7,807 bases of DNA from Planctomycetia bacterium (GTDB lineage Bacteria > Planctomycetota > UBA11346): the NCBI GenBank assembly GCA_005801395.1, contig SYDV01000495.1:1-7807 (forward strand). Reading direction: 5' to 3'. The stretch's first letter is position 1, and each line of letters starts with the position of its first letter. The position numbers and the translations under genes are program-made. The notes below the pieces were generated by a model. The model searched no databases and had not been told where the DNA came from. It saw nothing but the letters and a program-made list of their open reading frames with translations. Of this stretch, positions 6,162 through 7,807 are shown piece by piece.

Positions 6162-6614
6162 TTAATCTGCGTCGGCAGCGTTGTCTAAATTTTTCTGCGT
6201 TTGCATGCTGACCGATTGTGCTTGTTTCAGGCGGGGATCATCGCTGGGTAACAGTAGTAATTGCACGCTTTCGCGCGTTCCCATACGGACGGTGCACGGG
6301 CCAGTGCCGAGATCGATATTAATCGGCTCACGCATTGGTTCACCATTACAAAAGGACCCGTTGGTCGACAAATCTTGCACATTTACCGTATTATTGGTGA
6401 TATTTAAACGGATATGACGACGGCTGACAGTATTAAAATCATGATCAGCGTCGCGCTGAGAAGGGGGGGTCTTGAGGTAAGTGGCAGTGCGTCGCAGACT
6501 AATGTCGCAAGAACGACTGCGACCAATCACGATGTCTTTGCCCTTGTCGAGCAAATAGCATTCTCCATCGACCATTCCGGCCGTGCCAAGTAAAACAGGA
6601 ATCATATCTACCAT
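6162..6614 (-). CDS. FHA-domain protein in the flagellar operon
   Basis: A 150-residue cytoplasmic protein that consists almost only of one forkhead-associated (FHA) domain, a module that binds phospho-threonine peptides. The key motifs are in order: IGRS at residues 30-33, VSRRH at 63-67, and LSTNGSFCNG at 82-91. The Arg, Ser, His, Asn and Gly positions needed for phosphopeptide binding are therefore present. Between GRSRSCDISL and VSRRH there is a 22-residue charged, Thr/Ser-containing stretch (residues 41-62) where a typical FHA domain has roughly half as many residues. A polar tail of about 25 residues follows the domain. The start is the ATG at 6614, which has GGAGA a few bases upstream; a GTG at 6641 would add nine residues without a better site, and an ATG at 6605 is also possible. 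It is the first gene of the minus-strand operon with fliK and flgE, so its partner is probably a kinase target in flagellar export or assembly; this is inference. Confidence 0.88.
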   Translation of the reverse strand: MVDMIPVLLGTAGMVDGECYLLDKGKDIVIGRSRSCDISLRRTATYLKTPPSQRDADHDFNTVSRRHIRLNITNNTVNVQDLSTNGSFCNGEPMREPINIDLGTGPCTVRMGTRESVQLLLLPSDDPRLKQAQSVSMQTQKNLDNAADAD

Positions 6615-6618
6615 GCCG

Positions 6619-6623
6619 TCTCC
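6619..6623 (-). promoter_or_regulatory. Ribosome binding site of the FHA gene
   Basis: Minus-strand GGAGA lies four bases before the ATG at 6614. It favours this start over the GTG at 6641, which has no purine-rich site before it. Confidence 0.55.
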
Positions 6624-6641
6624 GACGCCGCTCAGGATCAC

Positions 6642-6740
6642 ATACGACTACGGGGTCTTTACCCAATGACTAGCCCCAATTCAATAAGAGCGTTGCAAGT
6701 GCATTATGGCGATAGCCTGCATACGACTTTATCAACGGTC
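6642..6740. promoter_or_regulatory. Divergent promoter region between FHA-fliK-flgE and exbB-exbD
   Basis: The two transcription units point away from each other here, so promoters for both should lie in or near this stretch. No clear sigma-70 pair was found. Partial elements such as TTGCAA at 6693-6698 have no matching -10 at the right distance. A sigma-54 GG-N10-GC pair is absent. A GGCGATAG at 6708-6715 resembles the sigma-28 -10 box but lacks a well-placed -35. A 9-bp direct repeat, CATACGACT, occurs at 6641-6649 and 6720-6728, near the two ends of the gap, and may be an operator pair or chance. Confidence 0.45.
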
Positions 6741-6745
6741 AGGAG
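6741..6745 (+). promoter_or_regulatory. Ribosome binding site of exbB-like gene
   Basis: AGGAG lies six bases before the ATG at 6752, a strong Shine-Dalgarno site that fixes the start. Confidence 0.8.
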
Positions 6746-6751
6746 TTCCGC

Positions 6752-7369
6752 ATGTTAGCCCTTTTACGAGCCATTATTGACCATGGTGGCGTTACGGTGT
6801 TCGTTATCGCCTTTATCTCATTGGGGTCTATGACGGTGGTCATAGAGCGCTGCTGGCGCTTGTTGCCCCTGCGTAAACAGTTTCAACAAGCGCAGCAACA
6901 ATGTCAGGAAGTGCTCTTGCGTGCTGGTATTCAAACGGCCTTACAATCGTTGCCGGAAAGTGATGCCATGAATCGGGTTTTAAAAAGTGGATTGGCCATG
7001 CATGCCCGTGGTGCTGACACCATTCGTGCCGCCGCCATGAGCGCCGCTCAACGCGAAGTTCATGGAATTGAACGCGGACTGAGTTTAATCCAAATCGCGG
7101 CGCAAATCGCGCCGTGGCTGGGTTTGTTGGGCACAGTGGTTGGATTAATGGATGTCTTTGCCAGTGTTGGCGATCAAGCAAACGTGACCCATGCGGTGGC
7201 GGCTTCGGGTATTTATCAGGCATTAGCGTGTACCGTAGCTGGGCTTGCGGTAGCGATTGGCGCTTACGTGGCGTATCAAATTTTATCTGGAATATCATCT
7301 CGGCTAATTGATGAGTTAGAGCAGGCCGCAACTGATTTACCGATGTATGCTGCCGGTGCGAAAGTTTAA
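6752..7369 (+). CDS. exbB: ExbB/TolQ/MotA-family proton channel protein
   Basis: An inner-membrane protein of 205 residues that forms the multi-subunit ring of an ExbB/ExbD or TolQ/TolR type motor, passing protons to do work at the cell envelope. Three membrane spans are visible: about residues 13-32 (GVTVFVIAFISLGSMTVV), about 111-136, and about 153-178, with a polar cytoplasmic region of about 80 residues between the first two. The family signature APWLGLLGTVVGLMDVF is at 120-136 and GIYQALACTVAGLAVAI at 153-169. The threonines at 128 and 161 match the conserved channel threonines of ExbB/TolQ. The absence of a fourth span argues against MotA proper. The gene is followed after only two bases by the ExbD-like gene, so the pair is an operon. 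ExbB versus TolQ cannot be settled from the sequence, and the symbol is used in the broad family sense. Confidence 0.85.
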   Translation: MLALLRAIIDHGGVTVFVIAFISLGSMTVVIERCWRLLPLRKQFQQAQQQCQEVLLRAGIQTALQSLPESDAMNRVLKSGLAMHARGADTIRAAAMSAAQREVHGIERGLSLIQIAAQIAPWLGLLGTVVGLMDVFASVGDQANVTHAVAASGIYQALACTVAGLAVAIGAYVAYQILSGISSRLIDELEQAATDLPMYAAGAKV

Positions 7370-7371
7370 AC

Positions 7372-7767
7372 ATGGTTTTACGCCGACGTCATCGTACTTC
7401 GCGTACGGCTTTAGATTTTACCGCCTTGGTTGATATCGCCTTGGTCTTGGTGGTTTATTTTGTTTTGGCCAGCCAAGCCGCACAGAGTCGTGATTTACCC
7501 GTGTCTTTGCCGCAGGCCGGTACTGGCAGTAAGCCAGCCCCAGCCACCTTGGATCTCGTCATCGATGCAAACGGTGGAATGACCTATAAGGGAAAGACTA
7601 TAGAAATGACCAAATTGGGAAACGTGGTGGCTGGCAAGCCCGTGGTAACGTTATTAGCCGATAAAATGGCGCGTCATGGCCGTGTCATCGAAGTGGTTGA
7701 TGCGTTACGTAAATTAGGCGTTGAGCAAATCTACTACGCTACTGCGGCTGGGGTGGATGAATGGTGA
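7372..7767 (+). CDS. exbD: ExbD/TolR-family proton channel protein
   Basis: The 131-residue partner of the preceding ExbB-like protein. A short basic cytoplasmic start (RRRHR) is followed by one membrane span at about residues 17-35 in FTALVDIALVLVVYFVLAS. Asp21 in LVD is the expected proton-carrying aspartate, equivalent to Asp25 of ExbD and Asp23 of TolR. After a proline-rich linker (residues 44-58) comes the periplasmic domain, with LDLVIDANGGMTYKGK and VVTLLADKMARHGRVIEVVDALRKLGVEQI, the usual ExbD/TolR fold. The length is close to the family norm of about 140 residues. The ATG at 7372 is two bases after the exbB stop and has no strong ribosome binding site, which suggests translational coupling. 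A second start codon overlaps its stop. There is no OmpA-type peptidoglycan-binding domain, so it is not MotB. Confidence 0.85.
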   Translation: MVLRRRHRTSRTALDFTALVDIALVLVVYFVLASQAAQSRDLPVSLPQAGTGSKPAPATLDLVIDANGGMTYKGKTIEMTKLGNVVAGKPVVTLLADKMARHGRVIEVVDALRKLGVEQIYYATAAGVDEW

Positions 7768-7807
7768 TTTTGACTGGTCCGATGTCCGATGTCCGATGTC
7801 CGATGTC
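7761..7807 (+). CDS. Start of a third gene overlapping exbD, cut by window edge
   Basis: An ATG at 7761 lies in the last codons of exbD, overlapping its stop as ATGGTGA, a typical arrangement for coupled translation. The frame is open to the window edge and reads MVILTGPMSDVRC and then begins to repeat, because the last 31 bases are a 7-bp tandem repeat (three heptamers equal seven codons). In ExbB-ExbD operons the next gene is often a second ExbD, a TonB or another energy transducer, but nothing in these 15 codons identifies it. The repeat may instead be non-coding or an assembly-edge artefact, in which case this frame is not real. Confidence 0.3.
   Translation, partial: MVILTGPMSDVRCPM
7777..7807 (+). 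repeat. 7-bp tandem repeat (GTCCGAT), 4.4 copies, at window edge
   Basis: Four perfect copies of GTCCGAT begin at 7777, 7784, 7791 and 7798, and a fifth is cut at 7805-7807 by the window edge. No variation is seen among the copies. It begins 9 bases after the exbD stop and lies inside the possible next reading frame. Heptamer repeats of this kind are known as intergenic short tandem repeats in some bacteria, for example cyanobacteria. The real copy number is unknown. Confidence 0.9.

Noticed and set aside
6685..6715. Possible sigma-28 flagellar promoter (TAAG... GGCGATAG)
   Set aside because: The -10-like box has two mismatches and the -35-like part is at the wrong distance, so it is not a supported promoter.
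6840..7373. Minus-strand open frame of 177 codons opposite exbB
   Set aside because: His/Arg/Pro/Gln-rich antisense product with no family; the plus strand carries clear ExbB motifs and a strong ribosome binding site.
1..7807. CRISPR arrays, tRNA or rRNA genes, insertion sequences, toxin-antitoxin or phage genes
   Set aside because: No regularly spaced long repeats, no transposase or inverted-repeat ends, and no cloverleaf or rRNA-like sequence was seen; the only tandem repeat is the 7-bp array at the right edge.

Overview
The window reads as a piece of a flagellated Gram-negative bacterial chromosome of moderate GC content (close to 50% by eye). The lineage cannot be fixed from the sequence alone. 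A very long hook protein, an FHA protein transcribed with hook genes, and a Gfo/Idh/MocA oxidoreductase would suit the PVC group (Planctomycetota, Verrucomicrobiota, Lentisphaerota) or a neighbouring phylum. That is a lean from memory of similar proteins, not a demonstrated assignment. Both window ends look atypical (a GC-rich left edge and a 7-bp tandem repeat at the right edge), so this may be a complete contig that ends in hard-to-assemble sequence.

Layout from left to right. Positions 1-391 hold no convincing large gene, but the minus strand carries a candidate 44-residue single-span membrane protein. A plus-strand pair follows: a 330-residue Gfo/Idh/MocA NAD(P)-dependent oxidoreductase, then, 15 bp later and with a good ribosome binding site, a 113-residue exported protein of unknown function. 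A strong hairpin with runs of T on both strands separates this pair from a convergent minus-strand flagellar operon. In transcription order the operon is: an FHA-domain protein, the hook-length control protein FliK, and an 869-residue hook protein FlgE that is about twice the usual enterobacterial length. No flgD lies between fliK and flgE.

Divergent from the FHA gene, across about 140 bp, is an ExbB/TolQ-type and ExbD/TolR-type pair of proton-channel proteins. A third open frame overlaps the exbD stop and runs into a (GTCCGAT)n tandem repeat at the right edge.

How the genes may work together: FliK measures and terminates the growth of the hook built from FlgE. The FHA protein may bring phospho-threonine-dependent control to that export or assembly step, which is an inference from operon position. 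ExbB/ExbD would use the proton gradient to power an envelope process whose partner should be encoded beyond the right edge. The most interesting points are the tandemly duplicated beta-rich insert and calcium-loop-like motif in the hook protein, the FHA protein with an enlarged loop next to its phosphopeptide-binding motif, and the heptamer repeat at the start of the gene after exbD.
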